A DNA stretch of 45,732 bases from the NCBI GenBank assembly GCA_023457895.1, contig JAEXAY010000058.1:1-45732 (forward strand), written 5' to 3'. The notes beneath the pieces are model-generated. The model made no database searches and was not told the origin of the DNA. It worked only from the letters and a program-made list of their open reading frames with translations. The first letter of the stretch is position 1. Each line of letters starts with the position of its first letter. Made by a program: the position numbers and the translations under genes. Source of the stretch: Pseudomonadota bacterium (GTDB lineage Bacteria > Pseudomonadota > Alphaproteobacteria > Sphingomonadales > Sphingomonadaceae). Positions 40,304 through 45,732 of this stretch are shown here, in pieces.

Positions 40304-41107
40304 TCAAAATGCAAATGCGTTCTGGCCGCTGCTTTCGGTGAAGCTGACGCTATCGCCCGCCGCGTAACGGTCGCGGCCTAGCTGCGACCATTGGAGATAA
40401 CCGGAACGGTCATGCCTGAACCAACCGTCCTCGATGCCGATGATGAAGCCCCACGCCACGTCCTCGGCGCACTGGCGACCGTGATTGATCGGCCAATGCT
40501 CGCTGGCATTATCCTGTCGGCAAATCTTCGGCTCGCTGAACAAGCGCATGATCGCGCTGCGGTCCTCCGGCTCGGTCGCGCCCATTTCGCGCATGATCGT
40601 GCGCGCCTCTGCGGTGGTAATATACCCTGCGGCCTTCTTGTCCTCATGGTGGGAATAGCGGCATCCATAGGCGACGGCCCACATGATGCAGCCGGGATCG
40701 GTGAAGTCCTGCGTTTCGAGCAATTCGCGCCATTTGCCCGCGCTGATAAGGTCAACCGCGTGCCACCAGCGGGCATCGGGCGCGGTGGAATGACCATAGC
40801 GGTTCGGCGCGCCGTGGCGGTCGATCTCGAAACCCAGTAACGCCTCTACATGGCGGACATAGGGATGATCTGCCAAAAGGGGATGGCGAAGCCCGATCTT
40901 GCGGAGCTGATCGCCATCGGGCGGACAAGCCTCAATCGGGAAGCGGAAAAGGCGGGAGGGCAGATTCCACGGCGCGGGCAAAGTGAAACCGTGGGGCACG
41001 TCCAGCGCGCGATTTATGTCGAGAACGACAAGATTGGGGGCAAATCCCTTCGCGACGAGCAATTCGCCAAGGGTATCGCCATGAATATCGGGGTTATGGT
41101 TTTCCAT
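40304..41107 (-). CDS. hypothetical plasmid protein
   Basis: 267 residues from ATG 41107. Visible features: DTLGELLVAKGFAPNLVVLDINRALDVPHGFTLP near the N-terminus, and CIMWAVAYGCRYSHHEDKKAAGYITTAEARTIMREMGA. Soluble, rich in Trp and His. No function recognised. Overlapped by no other gene and tightly linked to the genes on either side (4-bp and 10-bp gaps). Confidence 0.7.
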   Translation of the reverse strand: MENHNPDIHGDTLGELLVAKGFAPNLVVLDINRALDVPHGFTLPAPWNLPSRLFRFPIEACPPDGDQLRKIGLRHPLLADHPYVRHVEALLGFEIDRHGAPNRYGHSTAPDARWWHAVDLISAGKWRELLETQDFTDPGCIMWAVAYGCRYSHHEDKKAAGYITTAEARTIMREMGATEPEDRSAIMRLFSEPKICRQDNASEHWPINHGRQCAEDVAWGFIIGIEDGWFRHDRSGYLQWSQLGRDRYAAGDSVSFTESSGQNAFAF

Positions 41108-41111
41108 GGCC

Positions 41112-41300
41112 TTAACGCTCAATCTCGATGAGATAGATCGTGCCCCATGGGAGGCAGTAAACTTCTTCTTGGCTGTCAATGACGATGCCGGTTTGATCGA
41201 CGGCAATGATACCAGCGCGCTCGTAACAATAATGTTCAGTCTCGATTGTCAGGATGACGCTATCGGGTCCAGTCAGCAGCTTTTGGAGATATTCGAGCAT
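41112..41300 (-). CDS. hypothetical small protein
   Basis: 62 residues: MLEYLQKLLTGPDSVILTIETEHYCYERAGIIAVDQTGIVIDSQ and a C-terminal PWGTIYLIEIER. Beta-rich and short, reminiscent of small barrel (Sm-like) proteins but not clearly one. GGAAGGA upstream of the ATG. First gene of a three-gene minus-strand operon; the 362-bp repeat copy 2 begins 25 bp upstream. Confidence 0.65.
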   Translation of the reverse strand: MLEYLQKLLTGPDSVILTIETEHYCYERAGIIAVDQTGIVIDSQEEVYCLPWGTIYLIEIER

Positions 41301-41324
41301 CTTGCTTGTCCTTCCTTTTTAATC

Positions 41325-41686
41325 GGCCGTCAGGGCGATGGCCTTTGCGCCATCGGCCTCGGCGGGCACGGACGACCAAGAACAGCGTGGGGAGTGGGGG
41401 CAGCGAGAATCTGCCGGAGTGGTGCGGGCAGGCGCTTGCGCCAACCCGGTCCGGCTGATTGTCGTTGCAGGGAGAGGGGGCCGCGCGTCCCTTTCCCCGG
41501 CGAGACAAAAGGATCGCGCCGCCCTGGCGGCGCACCATCGACCGCGGCGCTAGATCCGCGCGCGACGATCGCGCCGCGAGTTGGTCGACGTGGAAGGAAG
41601 GCAATGGGGGCGTTGCGGGGGTGTCCCCCGCTGAGGGGGTAGGGCGAGACAGCGAAGCGGCTCGAACTCAGGGGGAGGCTTCCCCC
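41325..41686. repeat. ~362-bp direct repeat, copy 2
   Basis: Near-identical to 38950-39312; differences are mostly single bases plus short changes near 41570 and 41650. It lies directly upstream of the minus-strand 41300 gene, the same placement as copy 1 before the ParB-like gene. Confidence 0.88.
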
Positions 41687-41730
41687 CTGCCCTGCCCGAT
41701 CGCAATTGGCATCGGCCTATTTGTCGGATA

Positions 41731-41749
41731 CCGTTCCTACATGGAACGG
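41731..41749. promoter_or_regulatory. palindrome over a start codon
   Basis: CCGTTCC, loop TACAT, GGAACGG: a perfect 7-bp dyad that contains the ATG of the next gene. Possible translational or transcriptional control element. Confidence 0.35.
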
Positions 41750-41995
41750 ACCGCCACGAAATCGCGCAAGGCTATCGGCTACATGACGATGTTCGGCGCT
41801 GGCATCTTCGCTATGTGGGGAGCTGCGATCCTCATCGAAGATTACATGATCTTCATGCTGGTCTTTTTCTTCGTCATCCTGCCGATCACGGACCGGCTCA
41901 CCCGCGCGGTTAGCGGCTTTTCCTGCAACGAGCTGCTGGGATTCGGATCAAACGACAGCGCGCAGCGTCGGCGGTCTGCTGACGAGGTTTCATAG
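41741..41995 (+). CDS. small membrane protein
   Basis: 84 residues with two adjoining hydrophobic helices: GYMTMFGAGIFAMWGAAILI and YMIFMLVFFFVILPITDRL. No ribosome site is obvious before the ATG, so the start is uncertain. Its 3' end overlaps the convergent 41990 gene by 6 bp. Function unknown. Confidence 0.5.
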   Translation: MERTATKSRKAIGYMTMFGAGIFAMWGAAILIEDYMIFMLVFFFVILPITDRLTRAVSGFSCNELLGFGSNDSAQRRRSADEVS

Positions 41996-42190
41996 CGGCA
42001 ACGCCAGTTGATTGCGGTCGGGTCCAGGCACGCCGGACATTTTTTCGATGATGGTCGCGGCGATCGCGTCGGCCGCGCGTTCGCGCATCTGCTCATCGGG
42101 CATCGTCAAGGCGACACGCGCCCATCCTGGCGCTGTCAGAATGATTGCGGACAGCTCATCACGTCCGACTCGTTCCAAGATTCGTTCCAT
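41990..42190 (-). CDS. small conserved protein under LexA control
   Basis: 66 residues from ATG 42190: MERILERVGRDELSAIILT, then APGWARVALTMPDEQMRERAADAIAATIIEKM. Helical, soluble. I recognise it only as a type of small protein common in sphingomonads, function unknown. A LexA box lies 11-25 bp upstream of the start, in a position to block transcription. Confidence 0.7.
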   Translation of the reverse strand: MERILERVGRDELSAIILTAPGWARVALTMPDEQMRERAADAIAATIIEKMSGVPGPDRNQLALPL

Positions 42191-42200
42191 GCAACAATGA

Positions 42201-42215
42201 GAACAAAAAAAGAAC
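42201..42215 (-). promoter_or_regulatory. LexA (SOS) box
   Basis: Plus strand GAACAAAAAAAGAAC (GTTC-N7-GTTC on the minus strand), 11 bp before the ATG at 42190. Confidence 0.72.
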
Positions 42216-42231
42216 ATAAACGCAAGCCCGC

Positions 42232-42669
42232 TTAACGGGGCTGGCGGCGGCAACGCTGCTCGCTGCGCCAGTAGCGGCCCCAGCGCGCGACCGTGCCGCT
42301 GGCGAGCATCGCGCAACTGAGATTGCGACCGTCGCCAAGGGTGCAAAAGGCTCCGGTCCGGTTGCCCCCGGCGCTGCCGATCGACAGGCAGCGCATGGTG
42401 GGCGCGTTGACGCGCACATGATCGTAGGCCGCGCCGCGAAACCGGATGCGCCCGCGCGCGCCGCCAAGCAGGTTCACCAGCGCCCGCATGGCATCGTCGC
42501 CGGATGCGTCAGGACAGGGGTGGCCGCGTCGACAGCTATTGTCGCGCTCGCGCGCCGCGATCCCGGCGATGCGGAGACGCGGACCTTCCGCGCACCACAC
42601 CGGACCGTCACCATCGGCAACCAGTGTCGGCGTGCAAAGAAAAACCAGCCCTGCGGCGATAACGCTCAT
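42232..42669 (-). CDS. thermonuclease (SNase)-like exported protein
   Basis: 145 residues from ATG 42669. N-terminal hydrophobic signal (MSVIAAGLVFLCTPTLVA), then DGDGPVWCAEGPRLRIAGIAARERDNSC, similar to the DGD ... RIxGIDAPE core of staphylococcal nuclease-like proteins; it closes with LSCAMLASGTVARWGRYW. The second catalytic Asp (GIDAPE) is Ala here (GIAARE), so activity may be reduced. The start overlaps the stop of the 40-aa gene (ATGA). Confidence 0.68.
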   Translation of the reverse strand: MSVIAAGLVFLCTPTLVADGDGPVWCAEGPRLRIAGIAARERDNSCRRGHPCPDASGDDAMRALVNLLGGARGRIRFRGAAYDHVRVNAPTMRCLSIGSAGGNRTGAFCTLGDGRNLSCAMLASGTVARWGRYWRSEQRCRRQPR

Positions 42670-42788
42670 AAAACCAATCCATAGCCCAACGCGGCGCCGA
42701 TCATCATCGCTGCGATCAAAATCCAATAGTCCAGCAAGATCACATAGCCGTAGCCGGAATCGTGGTCAGGATCAGGCCGTTGCGTCAT
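42666..42788 (-). CDS. 40-residue small membrane protein
   Basis: Minus-strand frame from ATG 42788: MTQRPDPDHDSGYGYVILL, then DYWILIAAMMIGAALGYGLVL. A short polar N-terminus and one hydrophobic helix. Its TGA overlaps the ATG of the thermonuclease-like gene (ATGA), which supports both starts. Site B lies 11 bp upstream. Too short for family recognition. Confidence 0.6.
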   Translation of the reverse strand: MTQRPDPDHDSGYGYVILLDYWILIAAMMIGAALGYGLVL

Positions 42789-42798
42789 AGCGGGCATG

Positions 42799-42832
42799 AT
42801 GACGGATTTGTAAAATAGAGACAATCCGACAA
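42799..42832. promoter_or_regulatory. 34-bp inverted repeat, site B (polymerase / 40-aa gene)
   Basis: Left arm ATGACGGAT (42799-42807), right arm ATCCGACAA (42824-42832); same overall length as site A and the same TTTGTA after the left arm, then ATAG. It lies between the divergent 40-aa gene and the polymerase gene, so it could control both. Confidence 0.65.
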
Positions 42833-42861
42833 TGTGTGCGCCTAAGCTGCCTTGCCCGTTT

Positions 42862-42876
42862 GTTCTTTTTCTGTTC
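42862..42876 (+). promoter_or_regulatory. LexA (SOS) box of the Y-family polymerase
   Basis: GTTCTTTTTCTGTTC, a GTTC-N7-GTTC match to the alphaproteobacterial LexA site, 35 bp before the ATG at 42912. Confidence 0.78.
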
Positions 42877-42911
42877 TTTCTGGCCGCTCATTTCCGAATC
42901 GAGCCAGGGAC

Positions 42912-44159
42912 ATGCGGAAGCCGGACAGCATCGAACATCTATACCTCGACTTTGACGGCTTTTTCGCGTCGGTGGAGCAATTGCGCGAACCGCGCCTGCG
43001 CGGCCGCCCTGTTGGGGTCGTGCCCTATCAGGGTGGCGGGCGAACCTGCATCATCGCCTGTTCGCGCGAGGCGAAGGCGCGCGGCGTCAAGTCGGTGATG
43101 ATGGTCGACGAGGCGCGCGCCGTGTGCCGCGATCTGGTGCTGGTGCCGCAAAAGCCGGACCTATACCGGCGCGCGCATAATGCGCTGGTGAGCGAGATCG
43201 GCACGGTGATTCCCGTCGACCAGGTGAAGTCGATTGATGAACTATCCTGCTGGCTCGATCGCAAGCATCGCGCCGCGCCGCATGAGCTGGCGGACCGCAT
43301 CAAGACGGTGATCCGCTACAATATCGGTGCCACCCTGACCTGCTCGATCGGCATGGCCGCCAATCGGCATCTGGCGAAGATCGCAAGCGACACGCGCAAA
43401 CCTGACGGCCTGGTGGTCTGGCATCCCGAAGATGTGCCCGCGCAACTTGCGCGGCTGAAGCTCGCGGACATACCGGGCATCGGCCGCTCGATGGCGAAGC
43501 GCCTCGCACGCGCCGCGGTGATCGATATTCCGGGCTTCATGGCATTGCAGCCCAAACAGGCGCGGGCGCTGTGGCGCAATGTGACGGGCGAGCGGCTTTG
43601 GTATGCGCTGCATGGCTATGCGGTCGAATCCCCGGAAACCGAACGTAATATGTTCGGTCACTCGCGCGTGCTGCCGCCTGACGGCCGCGGCCTCGACGAT
43701 GCGCGGGTGATGGGCCGTTTGCTGCTGACCAAGGCGGCGCGGCGGATGCGCCGCGCCAATTTCTATGCCTCGGCCCTCTATCTCAGCCTGCGCGGATATG
43801 AACGGAGCTGGGGCGATGTGGAGGCGCTGGGCGAGGTTGCCGACGATATGGCGATCCTCGCCGCGTTCGCACGGCTATGGGAGCATGTCGTCACGGTGAT
43901 CCCGCCTGCAACGAAAATCCTGCGGCTGAGCGTGACGTTGGGCGAGCTGACCGACGCCGGGGCGCGGCAACCGGACCTGTTCGCCAATGACGATGCTGAA
44001 CGGCAACGCTGCGAGACGCTGACGCAGGCGATGGACAGCCTCAACGCGCGCTATGGGCAAACGGTGGTGAGCCTCGGACCGTGGGCACCGCCTGCGGGGG
44101 GCAATGTCGGGTCGAAGATCAGCTACACGCGGATTCCCGAAGCGGAGGACAATTGGTGA
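42912..44159 (+). CDS. Y-family (DinB/UmuC-type) DNA polymerase
   Basis: 415 residues from ATG 42912 (a TTG at 42852 would overlap the LexA box). Palm motif LYLDFDGFFASVEQLREP (first catalytic Asp and steric-gate Phe), YRRAHNAL, then SIDELSCWL (Asp/Glu pair), SIGMAANRHLAKIASDTRKPDG, and the HhH IPGIGRSMAKRLA. A lesion-bypass polymerase. The C-terminal domain is diverged from DinB and lacks a clear clamp-binding motif at the end, although QPDLF near residue 355 resembles one. SOS-inducible by its LexA box; helps repair or complete the transferred strand. Confidence 0.9.
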   Translation: MRKPDSIEHLYLDFDGFFASVEQLREPRLRGRPVGVVPYQGGGRTCIIACSREAKARGVKSVMMVDEARAVCRDLVLVPQKPDLYRRAHNALVSEIGTVIPVDQVKSIDELSCWLDRKHRAAPHELADRIKTVIRYNIGATLTCSIGMAANRHLAKIASDTRKPDGLVVWHPEDVPAQLARLKLADIPGIGRSMAKRLARAAVIDIPGFMALQPKQARALWRNVTGERLWYALHGYAVESPETERNMFGHSRVLPPDGRGLDDARVMGRLLLTKAARRMRRANFYASALYLSLRGYERSWGDVEALGEVADDMAILAAFARLWEHVVTVIPPATKILRLSVTLGELTDAGARQPDLFANDDAERQRCETLTQAMDSLNARYGQTVVSLGPWAPPAGGNVGSKISYTRIPEAEDNW

Positions 44160-44407
44160 GCTGGCTTGATACTGTCCAGCTTCGCGACCTCGATGCCGGG
44201 GACCGGCTCGAACTGACATGCCGCCGCTGCGGCAAGGTCCGGTTCGTGACAGCGGGCGAGCTGCTGGCGCGCGGAGATTTCGGGCGGCTCTGGCTGTCCG
44301 AAGTCGAAGCGCGCGCGCGGTGTCGGCAACGCGGCTGTGGCGGGGCAATGCGTCTCGCCATGCCGCGAAGCGGGGACACGAAAGGCTTTGTCGGGGGAAT
44401 CGCCTAG
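44156..44407 (+). CDS. small zinc-ribbon-like protein
   Basis: 83 residues from GTG 44156, which overlaps the polymerase stop (GTGA). Two Cys pairs: CRRCG near residue 22 and CRQRGC near 56, spaced as in a zinc ribbon. The sequence between (KVRFVTAGELLARGDFGRLWLSEVEARA) is helical. Probably a DNA-binding or polymerase-associated factor translated with the polymerase; not a family I can name. Confidence 0.68.
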   Translation: MSWLDTVQLRDLDAGDRLELTCRRCGKVRFVTAGELLARGDFGRLWLSEVEARARCRQRGCGGAMRLAMPRSGDTKGFVGGIA

Positions 44408-44417
44408 AGCGCGATCG

Positions 44418-44711
44418 TCAACCGCCTAGAAGATCGACAACGCTGCAATCCAGCGCGTTCGCGATAGCCTCCATGACCTCCAATGTCGGATTGCCGCGCC
44501 CTTTCTCGATATTCGACAGGTGCGAAGCAGCAACGCCGGATCGCTCGGATAGCTCTGCCTGCGACATTTGGAGAGTCGTGCGGCGCTCCCGGCAGTTTCG
44601 ACCGAGAAGCATGGCGCGCTGCGATGCTGCGGCATGAACGATACCACGCTTTTCCGCCGCTTCGTTCGGCTGCTCCTGACTATTCACGCGCGCGTCCCTA
44701 GTTAGCGTCAT
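44418..44711 (-). CDS. XRE-family HTH regulator
   Basis: 97 residues from ATG 44711. C-terminal Cro/C1 HTH: LGRNCRERRTTLQMSQAELSERSGVAASHLSNIEKGRGNPTLEVMEAIANALDCSVVDLL. It is a paralogue of the protein encoded at 11995-12264: the stretch MSQAEL.ERSGVAASH.S.IE.G..NPTLEV is shared. N-terminal 35 residues are polar and variable. Convergent with the zinc-ribbon gene, divergent from the next XRE gene. Confidence 0.85.
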   Translation of the reverse strand: MTLTRDARVNSQEQPNEAAEKRGIVHAAASQRAMLLGRNCRERRTTLQMSQAELSERSGVAASHLSNIEKGRGNPTLEVMEAIANALDCSVVDLLGG

Positions 44712-44790
44712 TTTCCAATTACGAATCAGCAAGTGAAGTGATGCTTAAAACCCGTCGCCTTATAACCATCTTGCGGGTGAACCATGAAGG

Positions 44791-45042
44791 GTGAAACGCA
44801 CCCATCCTGGTTGCCTACGCGAGATCGTAGCTGCGAATATCCGCCGCCATCGGAAGGCGCTGGGTATGAGCCAGCAGGATTTTGCCTACGACATAGAAAT
44901 GGACCGGACCTATTTCGGCGGAATTGAGCGCGGCGAACGCAATGTCTCGATTGATAATATCGAGCGCATTGCAAAGGGTCTGAGCATCCATGCCTATCTT
45001 TTGCTGATGCCTCCGGACATTGCGGGCGACGTGTCCGATTGA
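44791..45042 (+). CDS. XRE-family HTH regulator
   Basis: 83 residues from GTG 44791 (GAAGG just upstream). Cro/C1 HTH with AANIRRHRKALGMSQQDFAYDIEMDRTYFGGIERGERNVSIDNIERIAKGL. The recognition helix (DRTYFGGIE) differs from the other XRE proteins, and the type is common in sphingomonad and rhizobial elements. The 79-bp gap to the divergent XRE gene is a likely shared regulatory region and contains an AAGTGAAGTGA direct repeat. Confidence 0.83.
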   Translation: MKRTHPGCLREIVAANIRRHRKALGMSQQDFAYDIEMDRTYFGGIERGERNVSIDNIERIAKGLSIHAYLLLMPPDIAGDVSD

Positions 45043-45056
45043 GGCGGTCCGGCGTT

Positions 45057-45482
45057 TCACAGGTCCAGTTCCCCTTGCCGAAACTCGGCGGGTTCCTCCC
45101 CTTCCCTGCCCTGCCACGCGATCTTGTCGCCCTGCCAGATGGTGACGAAAGCGCGGCCCTCGCCCCATTCAGGTTCGGCATCGGGCTTGCGCTCGAAATT
45201 GTAGCAAAAGCTGCGGCCCATCGTTCCGCCGCTGGCGATGGGGCCACCGGGACGGTGGCGGATGCGATGGCAATAACCGCTCGGCTCCTTGACGCGGCGG
45301 CCATAGCCCCCCTGCCATGCGCGATAGTCGGATTCCTCGCGCTCGGTGGGCGGCTTCCAATGGAGGCAGCGGCTACAGGCAGCATCATAGGGCCGTGGCG
45401 CATGGGCCGGGGACGGCCGCGCTGGATCGTCCAGCGGCGGTCCGCCATTATCGCCTATTCCGGGGCGGTGCGGCGCGCTCAT
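45057..45482 (-). CDS. hypothetical protein with IGDNGGPPL motif
   Basis: 141 residues. Starts MSAPHRPGIGDNGGPPLDD, a Gly/Pro-rich leader found at the start of many alphaproteobacterial plasmid proteins. Four Cys and several His (CSRCLHW, GYCHRIRH, SFCYNF) suggest a metal-binding or disulfide-linked fold. Its ATG overlaps the stop of a truncated upstream gene. No function recognised. Confidence 0.65.
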   Translation of the reverse strand: MSAPHRPGIGDNGGPPLDDPARPSPAHAPRPYDAACSRCLHWKPPTEREESDYRAWQGGYGRRVKEPSGYCHRIRHRPGGPIASGGTMGRSFCYNFERKPDAEPEWGEGRAFVTIWQGDKIAWQGREGEEPAEFRQGELDL

Positions 45483-45607
45483 AGCTGATCCTCAATCGGC
45501 TCCACGTCGCGCAGCTCGACGAAAACGATTTTCTCGGATCGCTCGGCCCCCACCGGATCGAGATAGATATGAACATGATCGGTAAGGACTCTGGATATGC
45601 GCCAGAC
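45479..45607 (-). pseudogene. 3' remnant of a gene interrupted by IS6100
   Basis: An open minus-strand frame enters from the IS6100 end and runs 42 residues: VWRISRVLTDHVHIYLDPVG, then AERSEKIVFVELRDVEPIEDQL and stop. The TGA overlaps the ATG of the next gene (ATGA), so this is the tail of a formerly coupled gene whose 5' part lies beyond or was lost at the insertion. Family unknown. Confidence 0.6.
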
Positions 45608-45732
45608 GGCTCTGTTGCAAAGATTGGCGGCAGTCAGAGGTAGGCTGTCGCTCTGCGCCGATCAGGCGGCTGCTGCGAAATGGTGGTTGAGCATGCCCAT
45701 GGCCTCCGTCAGCGCCGAGGGCCCAATGCCAA
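45608..45732 (-). mobile_element. IS6100 (IS6 family), partial at window edge
   Basis: Begins with the IS6-family terminal inverted repeat GGCTCTGTTGCAAAG and continues with sequence I recognise as IS6100. Only the transposase-stop end is in the window. IS6100 is common in sphingomonad catabolic and resistance plasmids and often forms cointegrates. Confidence 0.9.
45662..45732 (-). CDS. tnpA: IS6100 transposase, C-terminal end
   Basis: The minus-strand frame reads GIGPSALTEAMGMLNHHFAA followed by AA and stop. This is the C-terminus of the IS6100 DDE transposase as I know it. The gene's 5' part lies past the window edge. Confidence 0.88.
   Translation of the reverse strand, partial: GIGPSALTEAMGMLNHHFAAAA

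Noticed and set aside
41721..41729. TTGTCGGAT as a fourth copy of the 34-bp operator
   Set aside because: Only one arm is present; no partner arm at the expected distance on either side.
41732..41746. GTTC-N7-GAAC at the 41741 gene as a LexA box
   Set aside because: The second half is inverted, whereas the alphaproteobacterial LexA site is a direct repeat; reported only as a palindrome.
42172..42187. GTTC-N8-GTTC as a further LexA box
   Set aside because: Spacing is eight, not seven, and it lies inside a coding region; the true N7 site is 14 bases further on.
1..45732. CRISPR arrays, tRNA/rRNA genes, riboswitches, integrase or replication initiator
   Set aside because: None seen: no regularly spaced short repeats, no tRNA-like cloverleaf noticed, no tyrosine recombinase or Rep protein among the translations.

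Overview
The window is a GC-rich, alphaproteobacterial accessory region carried on a conjugative element (plasmid or integrative conjugative element). Three GTTC-N7-GTTC sites of the alphaproteobacterial LexA type and the overall protein character (CopA/CopB, DUF3768, DUF4942 methyltransferase, IS6100) suggest a sphingomonad such as Sphingobium, Sphingomonas or Novosphingobium. The genus is inference. I see no integrase, attachment site, replication initiator, tRNA or rRNA, so plasmid and ICE cannot be told apart here.

Layout. (1) 1-11345 is metal and stress cargo: a lipoprotein tail, a P1B-4 metal ATPase in one operon with a PRPP synthetase, a beta-CASP RNA nuclease, an AMP/thymidine phosphorylase and a MAPEG protein; then a universal stress protein and copper resistance copA-copB. 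(2) 11410-13122 is regulatory: a ribbon-helix-helix-like protein, two small HTH proteins and a serine-recombinase-fold protein that appears to have lost its catalytic residues. (3) 13344-27715 is a complete virB1-virB11/virD4 type IV secretion operon with three tandem pilin-like genes and an EexN exclusion lipoprotein. (4) 27734-30936 is the relaxosome: VirD2-type relaxase, tandem-RHH MobC-like protein, and a candidate oriT with a MOB-P nic sequence (TATCCTG|C) directly after a stem-loop. (5) 30933-42190 is the predicted leading region, with SSB, an epsilon/zeta-like toxin-antitoxin pair, a methyltransferase, DUF3768, WGR and ParB-like proteins. Nearly all are on the minus strand. (6) 42232-44407 is a DNA-damage module: thermonuclease-like protein, a 40-aa membrane peptide and a Y-family DNA polymerase. 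(7) 44418-45732 has two XRE regulators, a hypothetical gene, and a gene cut by an IS6100 copy running off the window.

How the parts fit. If the nic call is right, the plus strand enters the recipient from position 30311 rightward. The minus-strand genes at 31-42 kb then have the incoming strand as template, as in the leading region of F. Two ~362-bp hairpin-rich direct repeats lie immediately upstream of two of these genes and are candidates for single-stranded-DNA promoters. LexA boxes precede the toxin-antitoxin pair, a small conserved gene and the polymerase, coupling them to the SOS response that incoming single strands would trigger.

The most novel signal is a 33-34-bp inverted repeat (TGTCGGAT-type arms) present three times: at the T4SS promoter, beside oriT, and at the polymerase promoter. 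It resembles a Tn3-type res subsite, and the catalytically dead recombinase-like gene is transcribed divergently from the first copy. I propose that a retired resolvase may act as a master transcriptional regulator of transfer.
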